A stretch of 64,000 bases of DNA. Source: an uncultured Flavobacteriaceae bacterium. Lineage in GTDB: Bacteria > Bacteroidota > Bacteroidia > Flavobacteriales > Flavobacteriaceae. The stretch is taken from NCBI GenBank assembly GCA_905182575.1, contig CAJJCA010000011.1:1-64000 (forward strand), given 5' to 3'. The position numbers and the translations under genes are program-made. The notes under the pieces were generated by a model. The model made no database searches. It saw only the letters and a program-made list of their open reading frames with translations, and was not told the DNA's origin. Shown here in pieces: positions 22,410 to 32,611 of the stretch. Every line of letters begins with the position of its first letter. The stretch's first letter is position 1.

Positions 22410-24009
22410 ATGACAATGAAAATGAATCAAGTTCCTAAACAATTTCAAGTTACTCCTATCCATTCAAAGGATTACTTGGTTAACGGAGAAATCAAATCAT
22501 GGAAAGGACCTTCTTCTGAAGTTTTTTCAACTATTCAGACAGAAAACGAGTCGGGAGAAATGGTTCCTACATTTCTGGGAACAATTCCTGACATGGAGTC
22601 CGAAACTGCTTTGGAAGCATTAGATGCCGCAAATAAAGCATTTGATCGTGGTAAAGGACTTTGGCCGACCATGAAAGTTAAAGAACGTTTGACCTGTTTA
22701 GAAAAATTTGCAGGTAAAATGAAAGAGCATCGCGAAGAGGTCGTAAAACTTTTAATGTGGGAAATCGGGAAATCCTTAGGGGACTCACAAAAGGAATTTG
22801 ATCGTACCATTGATTACATCTATGATACCGTAGAGGCTTATAAAAAACTTGATCATCGCAGTGCAAAGTTTGAAAAAGAAGGAGGAATCCATGCACATAT
22901 TCGTCGTGGTCCATTAGGAGTAGTGTTATGTTTGGGTCCTTATAACTATCCACTGAATGAGACTTTTTGTCTATTAATTCCTGCCATTATTATGGGGAAT
23001 ACAGCCATATTTAAACCTGCAAAACACGGTGTATTACTAATTACACCATTGTTGAAAGCTTTCCAAGAAAGTTTTCCAGCCTGGAGTTGTAAATATTGTT
23101 TTTGGTAGAGGTAGAAAAATAGCTCAGCCGATTATGAAAACTGGAGTTATAGACGTTTTGGCTCTAATTGGACATAGTACTTCAGCAGTTGCTTTACAAG
23201 ATGAGCATCCTAGAAAAAATAAATTGAGATTGGTTTTAGGCTTGGAGGCTAAGAACCCGGGAATTATTCTTCCTGATGCTGATTTAGATCACACCATCAA
23301 AGAATGCATTTCAGGAACATTATCATTTAACGGACAACGGTGTACTGCACTGAAAGTGCTCTATGTACACGAATCTTTAGTTGATGAATTTAACACTAAG
23401 TTTTCTGCCGCTGTTGATGCTTTGAAATATGGTTTGCCATGGGAAGAAGGTTCATTTTTAACTCCACTTCCTGAACCTTCAAAACCAGCCTATATAAAAG
23501 GACTTATTGATGATGCGGTTTCAAAAGGCGCCAAAGTCATGAACAAAAAGGGCGGGCAACAGTCCGTAAATTACTCTTATCCTGCAGTGCTTTATCCCGT
23601 TGACGAGAGCATGAATGTATATAAAGAAGAACAATTTGGTCCTGTAATACCGATCATTGCTTATAAAGATATTAACGAGCCTTTGGATGCGATGGCAGCT
23701 TCAGACTACGGTCAGCAAGTGAGTCTTTTCGGAAGAGATGTAAGAAAAATCGGACCACTGATCGATATTTTATCGAACTTAGTTTGTCGTGTGAATCTAA
23801 ACAGTGCTTGCCAGAGAGGCCCTGATGTTTATCCATTTGCAGGAAGAAAGAACTCTGCTGTTGGAACCTTAAGTGTTTTTGATGCACTGCGTTCTTTTTC
23901 CATAAGAACTTTTGTTGCTTCTAAGGACAACCCTTACAACAATGAGATTTTGGAAAACCTATTAAATTCAAAGGAATCTAATTTTGTTTCAACAGATTAT
24001 TTGTTGTAA
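22410..24009 (+). CDS. gapN: NADP-dependent glyceraldehyde-3-phosphate dehydrogenase (frame change near 23084)
   Basis: [58 protein letters not shown]. Confidence 0.85.
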
Positions 24010-24017
24010 TATCAAGT

Positions 24018-25610
24018 TTATTTTGAATTGTAAACTTTTTGCATAAAGTTTTTTCCCTTCATCAAGGAGGCAGTTATTACGCCCGAAAATAGTGCGCCTC
24101 CAACTCCTGCAGTTACGATATCTTGGCCTGTCAGGTAGAAGTTTTTGATTGAAGTTCGAGGTTTTAAGAATTTCTGTCTAAAACGCTGAGGTGTATGATC
24201 AATGCCATAGATTTCACCTTTCTTATAATTCACAAAATTTTGCGTTGTTAAAGGAGTAGAAAGTTCGTAGACATCGATATTGTTTTCCAGGTGGGGAAGT
24301 TGAATAAATAGTGCTTCAAGTAAACGTTTGCTTATTTTTTCTTTAAAAGCTTCATATTCAGCCCCGCGTTTCATCCATTTAGAACCTTGCCATTCCGCAA
24401 CCAATTCGTAGGGGAGTAGTGTAATGATGTCTATCGTACTCTTGTTTGGATACCGCTCAGACCAAGTGGGGTCTTTAGCTGAAGGAAAGGAAATATATAC
24501 CACAGGAAAAGCGGCTTGATTGTCTTTTAGATAGTTGGCCACACATTGATCATGGTCTCCTTTTTCTGGATAAATCCAAAAGTTAGTTTTTGGTAGTTTT
24601 AATTCCTTTGGGCTTCCATTTAAACCAATATAAAGACTGACATGAGCTACAGAAGGATTGATTTTTTTAAGCTGTTTTCTGAGCTGATGTTTTTCTACAA
24701 TATGCTCTGGAATTAGTTTTTCATAGGTGTTAAAAATACCTGTCCCACTGACTATTTTTTCAGCATAAAAACTTTTTCCATCTTTTATTTTCACTCCTAT
24801 TGCTTTATTGTTTTCAATGATGACTTCTTGCACCTCGGCATTAGTCAAAATTGTTCCTGAAGCAGCTTCAATGACAGGGTCAATGGTTTTTAATATTTGA
24901 GAGGATCCTCCCACTGGAAAGCTTCCTCCACTAAAATAGTGTTTCACTACCGATGCATGCATCGCAAAACTACTTTGTCTCGGGGGCAAACCATAGTCCC
25001 CATATTGACCGGTCAAGACCTTTATTAATTCTTGATTATCAGTGATGGATTCTAAAACTTCTTGAGTTGTCTGATCGGCATATTTTAAGTAGTCTTTTCG
25101 CATTCGCCTCCCCATAAAAAAATTTACAATGGCTGGAAGCGCTTTGGCGCTATAAAACTTACCCATGTATTTGTTAGAAAGAAAAATAAGTTCTACATAT
25201 TTTTTAATCGCTTCTTTTTCTACTGGAAAATATTCAAATAATTGTTTTTGAAAATTATCAACTCCTTTGACTAAATCATAGGTTTTGTTTCCAATAATAA
25301 TGCGATCATAAACTTCGCCCATGTCCGCCCATTCTAATTTTCTATTGGTGACATAATCAAAGAGTTTTTTAATGGCGCTGTTCGGTCTTTGCACTTCTCC
25401 GATGTAATGAATTCCAACATCCCATTCATACCCTTTTCTAGTGAATACATGCGTAAATCCACCCGCAGTATAATGTCTTTCTAATACAAGAACCTTTTCA
25501 CCTTCTTTTGCCAGCAAAGCAGCTACTGTGAGTCCCCCAATACCAGATCCAATGACGATGGTATCATACTTTTTTTCTAATTCATGTTTTCTTTTATAAG
25601 ACTGTATCAT
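24018..25610 (-). CDS. FAD-dependent oxidoreductase of the phytoene desaturase / retinol saturase-like family
   Basis: YDTIVIGSGIGGLTVAALLAKEGEKVLVLERH; C-terminal LTGQDIVTAGVGGAL. Confidence 0.88.
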   Translation of the reverse strand: MIQSYKRKHELEKKYDTIVIGSGIGGLTVAALLAKEGEKVLVLERHYTAGGFTHVFTRKGYEWDVGIHYIGEVQRPNSAIKKLFDYVTNRKLEWADMGEVYDRIIIGNKTYDLVKGVDNFQKQLFEYFPVEKEAIKKYVELIFLSNKYMGKFYSAKALPAIVNFFMGRRMRKDYLKYADQTTQEVLESITDNQELIKVLTGQYGDYGLPPRQSSFAMHASVVKHYFSGGSFPVGGSSQILKTIDPVIEAASGTILTNAEVQEVIIENNKAIGVKIKDGKSFYAEKIVSGTGIFNTYEKLIPEHIVEKHQLRKQLKKINPSVAHVSLYIGLNGSPKELKLPKTNFWIYPEKGDHDQCVANYLKDNQAAFPVVYISFPSAKDPTWSERYPNKSTIDIITLLPYELVAEWQGSKWMKRGAEYEAFKEKISKRLLEALFIQLPHLENNIDVYELSTPLTTQNFVNYKKGEIYGIDHTPQRFRQKFLKPRTSIKNFYLTGQDIVTAGVGGALFSGVITASLMKGKNFMQKVYNSK

Positions 25611-25631
25611 TTGCTTTTGATTGAAATGTCC

Positions 25632-26417
25632 TTAAAGATCGTATAAGTTTGACCTTCTATTTTTAATTAAATCATTAAAAGCATTGATTTGCTTGTTGTT
25701 GGCCTCTTTTTCATCGATTTCTATAATTCCTACCCCGACTTTGTCTTCAGTTGCAGTGGTAAGAGTTTTTCCATTCCAAGAAGTAATTTGACTCTTCCCC
25801 GTAAAACTAAATTCATCACCTCCTCTAAGTTCATTTCCGATTCTATTGGCGGTTACTGCAAAGATTCTATTTTCTAAACAGCGCGTAATCATGGCACTTT
25901 GACAATGGGGAAGGACTAGATTTGAAGGGTGGGCTAGCACTTGCATTCCCTGAAGCGCAAGCGATCGACATGTTTCAGGAAAAATCCAATCGAAACAGAT
26001 CATAACACCGATTTTCACACCATCAATTTTATAGACTTTAGGCGCTTCATCACCAGGAGTAAACCATAAATTCTCACGATTAAAAAGATGAATTTTTTTA
26101 TAAGTATCAATCACTTTTCCCTTTGAAACAATTAGAAGAGCATTATATACTTTGTCATCTTCTAACTCTATAAACCCTCCAATTACTGTGCCTTCAATCT
26201 GTAACGAGATTTCTTTTAAATAAGTTGCAGTTGCTCCATCTTTTTTTTCGGCAAGGTTTTTCGCTTCTTCTGCAGAAGTGAAGGTATAGCCCGTGGCAAA
26301 TAATTCAGGGAGCACCAAAAGGTCAGTCTTAATGGATTTAATTAGTTGACGTACGTCTTCAAAATTCTTTTTTTTTTCGCCGAATATGGGATCGTTTTGA
26401 AGGTAGCCTATTTTCAT
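25632..26417 (-). CDS. carbon-nitrogen (nitrilase superfamily) hydrolase
   Basis: Glu/Lys/Cys triad motifs: LPELFATGY, YKKIHLFNRE, MICFDWIFPE. Confidence 0.88.
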   Translation of the reverse strand: MKIGYLQNDPIFGEKKKNFEDVRQLIKSIKTDLLVLPELFATGYTFTSAEEAKNLAEKKDGATATYLKEISLQIEGTVIGGFIELEDDKVYNALLIVSKGKVIDTYKKIHLFNRENLWFTPGDEAPKVYKIDGVKIGVMICFDWIFPETCRSLALQGMQVLAHPSNLVLPHCQSAMITRCLENRIFAVTANRIGNELRGGDEFSFTGKSQITSWNGKTLTTATEDKVGVGIIEIDEKEANNKQINAFNDLIKNRRSNLYDL

Positions 26418-26425
26418 ATTACATT

Positions 26426-28270
26426 TTATTTGAGACTTAAAAAAGCTTCGTTACCTGATTTTTCTTTAACGAAAGCCGTAGCCTTTACCTCCCCTGTTTT
26501 TAAACTAAATGGAGCTGTATATCGCTTTGAGTTTTTAGAGGGAGTGCTTCCGTCGATTGTATAACGAATTTCGATGTCTCCATTAATATTTAGAATTGTG
26601 TTTTCTCCATGGGGTTTCCATTTGAACTCATGTTTTTTTGGAGCAATTATTACCTGCCCTATTGAATCTATTTCGATAGCGATTTCTGGAGGAATCGGTT
26701 GGTAATAGTGCGCTTTAACTATTGATATTGCGGGGGTATTTCTTGATTCTAAAACTCGAAATCTGAATTTATTGGTTTCAATTTCTGGAAAACGAAGGAT
26801 TCTTTTATACCCAATATTCGTTGCCGAAGCGATTTCTTTCCATTTGTTACCTACCCATGCATCTAGGGCATGTTTCTCTATCCTTTCACTGTGCGTGGTG
26901 ATGGCCTCTTGAATGACAAACCTGTTGGTCACAATTGGTTTTTTTGTTGTTATTATTACTTCTTTAGTGCCATCAATTAATAAAAAACTATTTTCATTTT
27001 TATCCAAAATTTCATTTGGCCCAGTTGCTCCTTCAAGTAAATTTTCGGTGTAGGTTGATTTTATTCTTCTTCCGGATTCGATTAAAGCTTCCACATCACG
27101 TGGTGAAAAACGTCCTTCTCGATTTGGGGGAATATTCATGATTAAAGTGGCATTGCCACCAACCGATCTTTCGTAAATATCAAAAACATCATCTGCATTT
27201 CTAACCTTTTGCTCGTCATCATTTCTATAAAACCAACCTTCACGAATGGAGGTGTCAACTTCCCCTTGTTGGTAATGAAGAAACTTTCCTTGATAAAGTT
27301 TTTCTCGGCTTCCAAGGTCGATATTTGTGAAATCAGCAAAGGAATTCATCTCGTTAGGATCTTCTTGATAGGGAATAACATTCCATTCCGTTTCGCGAGT
27401 AATACCAGCTTCATTTCCACACCATCTAACATCTTGTTTGCCAAAAACAACTGCTTCGGGAGCCAGTTCGCTTATTAGTTCCTTCCACGCCAGGTAGTTA
27501 TATTTTTGTCCTCCTTTTCTTTTTGGATGTGCACCGTCTAGCCACACTTCATGAATAGGACCATATTCTGTTAATAATTCAAAAAGCTGGTTAAGATAAT
27601 ATTCATTGTAATCATCCGCCTTAAACTTGAAAGTTCTTTTGTCTTTAAATGGGCGGCCTTCCACAACTCTGGGAATAACTCTTTCATTATATTTACTGAG
27701 GTTTCCATACAGTCCTTCTTTATTTTCAATTTGATACAAGTCTGCAGGGGAAAGGTAAATCCCCAATTTCAACCCATATTTTTCACAAGATTCAGACAAT
27801 TCTTTCAACACGTCTCCTTTGCCGTTTTTGAAGGGAGAGGACATCACCCCATGCTTGGTGTAACGACTTTGAAACAAAACAAATCCATCGTGATGCTTGG
27901 CGGTAAAAACGACCATTTTCATTCCCGCCGATTTCATGGTTTTGCACCATTGATCAGTATCTAGATTTTGCAGGTTGAATATTTCAGGATTTTCTATTCC
28001 GCTTCCCCATTCTTTTTTTGAAAAGATGTTGGGGCCAAAGTGAATAAACGCCATGTATTCAGTTTTCAATGCCTCGAATTGATTTGGTGTTGGAATGACA
28101 TGGGTCGCCTTTTTGAGGATCATCTCATTTGTATCTGTCGCTTCGATGGCTATGGTACTTTCTTGCTTCATTTCGATTCCTGCGGTGGTATTACAGGAAT
28201 AAATTAAAAGAAATAATGAGACAAATAGACTATTTTTAATTTTCATAATTAGGGTTTTACTATGAGTCAA
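26426..28270 (-). CDS. alpha-L-fucosidase (GH29-like), lipoprotein-type signal
   Basis: TAKHHDGFVLFQSRYT, EVWLDGAHPKRKGG, NIPPNREGRF; LLIYSCNT lipobox. Confidence 0.88.
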   Translation of the reverse strand: MTHSKTLIMKIKNSLFVSLFLLIYSCNTTAGIEMKQESTIAIEATDTNEMILKKATHVIPTPNQFEALKTEYMAFIHFGPNIFSKKEWGSGIENPEIFNLQNLDTDQWCKTMKSAGMKMVVFTAKHHDGFVLFQSRYTKHGVMSSPFKNGKGDVLKELSESCEKYGLKLGIYLSPADLYQIENKEGLYGNLSKYNERVIPRVVEGRPFKDKRTFKFKADDYNEYYLNQLFELLTEYGPIHEVWLDGAHPKRKGGQKYNYLAWKELISELAPEAVVFGKQDVRWCGNEAGITRETEWNVIPYQEDPNEMNSFADFTNIDLGSREKLYQGKFLHYQQGEVDTSIREGWFYRNDDEQKVRNADDVFDIYERSVGGNATLIMNIPPNREGRFSPRDVEALIESGRRIKSTYTENLLEGATGPNEILDKNENSFLLIDGTKEVIITTKKPIVTNRFVIQEAITTHSERIEKHALDAWVGNKWKEIASATNIGYKRILRFPEIETNKFRFRVLESRNTPAISIVKAHYYQPIPPEIAIEIDSIGQVIIAPKKHEFKWKPHGENTILNINGDIEIRYTIDGSTPSKNSKRYTAPFSLKTGEVKATAFVKEKSGNEAFLSLK

Positions 28271-30381
28271 AATAATTCTTCTTCTATTTTTTCAAGCATT
28301 AGCATTTCAACATGAAATTGCCAATCGAAAGACGTTGACTGATTCGCTAAATGGGAATGATGGTCTTGATCTAAAATATAGTTTTCAGATTTGGTTAGAA
28401 TTCGGGTCTTTGCATAAGTTTTTTCTAGCTCATTTCTTATCGAGCCAAACTCCTCAACCAATTGCTTTAATTTATCAAGATATAGTGAGGCTTGCTCTTT
28501 GTTTTTCGCCTCATCATAATTTTTGAGTGAAATTAGCAGCACATTGCTATAACGTACGAGATTATTGACCTGCTCATAAACCTCAAGGGTAAAGTTGTTT
28601 CTCTTGGCTTGGCTCTTCGTGAACTTTATTTTTAAAGCAATTATATCACAAGTCAATAAGTTTAGTTGGGCCTTATTTAAAAGATCCTTATACTTCTCAC
28701 TCCATTTTCCCTTATTTTCTTTGTTGGGTAGCTCAATTAATAAATCCTCTGAAGGTTGGTTGCTTTTTTTTATTTTATTTCGATCAAACCCATCTAGGAG
28801 CATGTTCTTCCAAAAGGCAACTGGCGCTTCTAATTGATCGATAAAGGCATGTTCCTTATTTGCCACTTCATAAGAAAACTCCCTTTGTCTGTAGGCAGAC
28901 TTAATGGCTTCTTTGGTTCTGTTTTCTCCTGACCAAGAATAGGCGGAAAAAGCGATTATTCCACGCATATACAATTCAAAATGAGGCGAATCGTCATCCC
29001 AGAGGGTAAGTAATAAACCACTGAGATTGTTTTCAATAGAAGACAAAGTAAATGTTTTTATGTTGTCCATATTGCTTTCTTCTTGTGGCATCAAAACCCA
29101 GCGAGTTTGTCCAGCCGTTGCTCCCATTACTTGAAATCCTTTTTCAGAAAACCATTCCATTGTTTTTGAATTTCCAATGGATTGGGAGGCACTATAATTC
29201 CAGCGCATGTAGATGCAATTCTTAGGAAAAAGGTGTAAGAATTCTTCTAATTTATACTGGTTTTCTTCCCAAACTTTATCGACTGCTGCTTGTGTCATTT
29301 CTGGTTTGAACATGGGATCATAAACCCCGGCATATTTTAGCGGCATGTCATCCCAAAAAATAGGAATTCTATTATTGTCAGCAGCAAATTTACAGACTTT
29401 ATTGAGCCATATCAATTGCAGTTCCAATGATGTTTTACCACTTCCCCTTCCGGTGGTGTGCACTTCATCACCTCCCACGTGGAAGTATTTCCCATGGGGG
29501 GTCGCTTTTATAGCATCGCGGTACAAATCAAACTGAAGTTCATAGGTTCTGGGATCTAAGGGGTTGAAAGCCCAATCGTTTTCAGGGTCATCCCGAAGGT
29601 CCTTATATTTTTCGTGTTTTAAAATAAATGAGGCATGTCCTAGCCCTTGAACTAGCGGACTGATTTGGATATTTCTTGCGTGAGCATATTCACTCAGTTT
29701 TTTCCATTCGGCAACACTCAACGCTTCTCTAGTTCCAATCAATGGTTGCCGTTCATATATGATTTTATCTTCAAACTCTATTATGATTCCATTGATTTTA
29801 TATTTTTTCAATTTGTCCATCAAATCATAATAATAGGAAACCGTCTCTCTGTGGTGCTTGATGTCTAGTTGAATGGCGCGAAAGGCGAGTAGGGGGTAGT
29901 CTTTGATTTTGCAGATGGGAAGCGCAACGTTTTGATCTTTGGCATCTTCCATGAGCTGTTCTAAAGTAGAAAAGCCATAAAGCAAGCCCGCTTGATCTTT
30001 GGCTGTAATCACAATCTGATTGGTAGAGATTTCGAGCTGATAACCTTCAGGACGTATATCCAAATTGCTTTCTATTGAAAAGCGAATTTGTGCACCCTTT
30101 GAATCTTTTGCTTCAAGAATTTTTCCAAGCAGTGGACCATTTTCAGGGAGCGCCTCCTTATTTGAAGCGTAATAAAACTTGAGATCGCTGTACTTTAAAT
30201 CACTAACTCCAGTGATCGAAAACTCTTGTGGATGGGGCAATAACTTAAAATCACCCATTTTACTAGACTGGGAATCACAATTTATAAATGTGAATAAAAT
30301 TGCAACAAGTAGCAGGGTTTTTATTTTTTTTATGAGCTGGTTTAGGTTGGGGTTAAATAATAAATATGAATCAAATTTCAT
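28267..30381 (-). CDS. GH20 beta-N-acetylhexosaminidase
   Basis: FHVGGDEVHTTGRG catalytic Asp-Glu; QLDIKHHRET. Confidence 0.85.
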   Translation of the reverse strand: MKFDSYLLFNPNLNQLIKKIKTLLLVAILFTFINCDSQSSKMGDFKLLPHPQEFSITGVSDLKYSDLKFYYASNKEALPENGPLLGKILEAKDSKGAQIRFSIESNLDIRPEGYQLEISTNQIVITAKDQAGLLYGFSTLEQLMEDAKDQNVALPICKIKDYPLLAFRAIQLDIKHHRETVSYYYDLMDKLKKYKINGIIIEFEDKIIYERQPLIGTREALSVAEWKKLSEYAHARNIQISPLVQGLGHASFILKHEKYKDLRDDPENDWAFNPLDPRTYELQFDLYRDAIKATPHGKYFHVGGDEVHTTGRGSGKTSLELQLIWLNKVCKFAADNNRIPIFWDDMPLKYAGVYDPMFKPEMTQAAVDKVWEENQYKLEEFLHLFPKNCIYMRWNYSASQSIGNSKTMEWFSEKGFQVMGATAGQTRWVLMPQEESNMDNIKTFTLSSIENNLSGLLLTLWDDDSPHFELYMRGIIAFSAYSWSGENRTKEAIKSAYRQREFSYEVANKEHAFIDQLEAPVAFWKNMLLDGFDRNKIKKSNQPSEDLLIELPNKENKGKWSEKYKDLLNKAQLNLLTCDIIALKIKFTKSQAKRNNFTLEVYEQVNNLVRYSNVLLISLKNYDEAKNKEQASLYLDKLKQLVEEFGSIRNELEKTYAKTRILTKSENYILDQDHHSHLANQSTSFDWQFHVEMLMLEKIEEELF

Positions 30382-30404
30382 AAATAAGTAGAGCTTTAAA
30401 TTTT

Positions 30405-30752
30405 TTAATGAGAGCGCTTTAAGAAATCTTCTCGAATCGGGGAGAACCCATCGATGAGTTTTACGAATTCTGTTAAGGTTTGTATGGAATGGTTTAGGTT
30501 GGATTCAACTTTAAAAACATCTCCTTCACTGAGGAGGTATTCTCGGTCTTCAACAAATAATTTTAGTTTGCCAGCGGCAACATAAGAGATTTGTTCGTGG
30601 GGGTGATTGTGAGGAGGGTCAGGCATCTCCATAGGGCCATTCGAAAACTCAATAACGGTAAACATTAAGTCTTTTAAATAAATAACCTTTCTGTTAATAT
30701 TGGGGTTTGTTTCTAGCTTTTCAAAACCTTCTTCGTGTTTTACGACTTCCAT
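30405..30752 (-). CDS. cupin domain protein
   Basis: PPHNHPHEQISYVAAGKLKLFVEDREYLLSEGDVFKV. Confidence 0.85.
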   Translation of the reverse strand: MEVVKHEEGFEKLETNPNINRKVIYLKDLMFTVIEFSNGPMEMPDPPHNHPHEQISYVAAGKLKLFVEDREYLLSEGDVFKVESNLNHSIQTLTEFVKLIDGFSPIREDFLKRSH

Positions 30753-31036
30753 AAAAAATAAATTAATGCAAAATTTACGAAAAACTATTTAAATCTATAC
30801 TTTACGATGGGGATAAATTAACACTTAATTTTATCTCCGTTGAATGTATCAATGGTTTTTAGGCCCCATAAATTCATTTAACACATAACATTACTGTCTT
30901 TTCGAGTAATTGTATAAAAAATACCCGGCTATAAAACCGTTTGCTAAACCATAAATTAAAGAATGTACTTTAGAAATATAAACATATATTTCCTTTTTAG
31001 GGTTTTACCTCAATGGCTATAAAGTCAAATGACTCC

Positions 31037-31189
31037 TCACTGCATCCGCATACCTCCAACATCCATATATCCGGATGTGTTGTTATCAACAATTACATGC
31101 GAATTTGTCAAGAGTAAAAACCCAGCCACTTTGCTCATTTCTAATCGTGTGTCTGGCGACGATGCACCTGCAAATAGAATATAAGTGCT
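31037..31189 (-). pseudogene. possible remnant of the C-terminus of a short-chain dehydrogenase-like gene
   Basis: own translation ...GASSPDTRLEMSKVAGFLLLTNSHVIVDNNTSGYMDVGGMRMQ*; no intact N-terminal half. Confidence 0.35.
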
Positions 31190-31320
31190 TCAAAATATTT
31201 TTAAATTATCTATGTTCTGTTTTTTTTAAACATTTTAAAAAAGAACTCTGTCTAAATTTTCTTACAAATCTAAAAGAACTTTGTGAATATTGGGTTTCTG
31301 ATTTTGATTGGAAAATGCAC

Positions 31321-32544
31321 TCAAGCAAGCTTGCCCGCAATGAAGCCAGTGCTCCAAGCTGCTTGGAAATTATAACCTCCAGTTATTGCGTCAACATCTA
31401 TGACTTCACCAGCGAAATAGAGATTCGGGACTATTTTGCTTTTTAGTGTGTTTAGGTCAACATCGGCAAGCGAAACGCCACCACAGGTAACAAACTCTTC
31501 TTTGAAAGTTGTTTTTCCTGCTACTTTAAATTTATGCTGCGTAAGCAGTGTGATCAATTGGCGACTTTTTTTCTTCCCCAATTCTTTCCAGCTTCTCGAT
31601 ACAGGGATGTCACAGGTGACAACCAAATGCTTCCACAAACGCTGGGGGAGGGGAAATGATTTGTGGTTGATCACTTTCTTTTGAGGATTTATTTCGATAA
31701 AAGCTTGCAGCTTTTCAAAGAGCAGTTCTGTATTGGATTCATTCAGCCAATTGACTTGAACCTCAAACTGATATTCTTTGTCGCTCAATGCTCTTGCTCC
31801 AAAAGAAGAAGCTTTGAGGATGGCTGGACCACTCATTCCCCAATGGGTGATGAGCAATGGCCCTTGGGTTAGTATTTTAGTTCCACTTATTCTCACCTGT
31901 GCCTCTTCAACAGCAATCCCCATCAATGCTGTGATTGGTTCCTTGGGCATGTTAAAAGTAAAAAGTGAAGGTACTGGCGGAATGATTTCGTGTCCCAAAT
32001 TTTTTAACCAATCAAAGCTTTTAAGCTTTGGGCTTCCGCCTGTTGCTACAATTACGGAGTCGAAGGACTTGGATTTTTCATTATCGTTAAATTGGAGTAT
32101 CCATTTTTCATCTATTCGTTTTAGACTTTTGATGTGGGAGCTGCGTTTAAGGTTTACGCCTAGTTTTTCAATTGCTTCCATCAAACAATCTATGATACTT
32201 TGTGACTGATTGGAAACCGGAAAAATCCTTTGATCAGCTTCGGTATTTAAGGGCACTCCACGCTTTTCAAACCAATTTTTAGTGTCTTGTGTCGAAAATT
32301 GATGTAGTATTTTTTTAAGTTTTTTACCTCCCCTAGGATAGGACAAGCAGAGCGAATTGATGTCTGTATTGCCATTGGTCACATTACAGCGACCACCACC
32401 AGATACTTTTACCTTAGCCAGTACATTACTGGTTTTTTCAAAGAGAATAACTTCTGCTTCAGGGTGGTGTGTTTTAGCGGAAATCGCTGCGAAAAATCCT
32501 GCAGCACCTCCGCCCAATACCGCTATGTTTTTTTTAACCTCCAT
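31321..32544 (-). CDS. NAD(P)/FAD-dependent oxidoreductase, HI0933/BaiN-like family
   Basis: GGGAAGFFAAISA; VKVSGGGRCNVTN; FAGEVIDVDAITGGYNFQAAWSTG. Confidence 0.92.
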   Translation of the reverse strand: MEVKKNIAVLGGGAAGFFAAISAKTHHPEAEVILFEKTSNVLAKVKVSGGGRCNVTNGNTDINSLCLSYPRGGKKLKKILHQFSTQDTKNWFEKRGVPLNTEADQRIFPVSNQSQSIIDCLMEAIEKLGVNLKRSSHIKSLKRIDEKWILQFNDNEKSKSFDSVIVATGGSPKLKSFDWLKNLGHEIIPPVPSLFTFNMPKEPITALMGIAVEEAQVRISGTKILTQGPLLITHWGMSGPAILKASSFGARALSDKEYQFEVQVNWLNESNTELLFEKLQAFIEINPQKKVINHKSFPLPQRLWKHLVVTCDIPVSRSWKELGKKKSRQLITLLTQHKFKVAGKTTFKEEFVTCGGVSLADVDLNTLKSKIVPNLYFAGEVIDVDAITGGYNFQAAWSTGFIAGKLA

Positions 32545-32611
32545 CTGTTCGAAGGTAGGGTTTTAACCTGCCAAACTTTTAATTCCAAATAATATAAAAA
32601 ATTAAAAAATA

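Noticed and set aside
31075-31446. Plus-strand ORF of 123 aa
   Set aside because: Low-complexity composition, overlaps the oxidoreductase gene on the other strand; the minus-strand remnant reading is better supported
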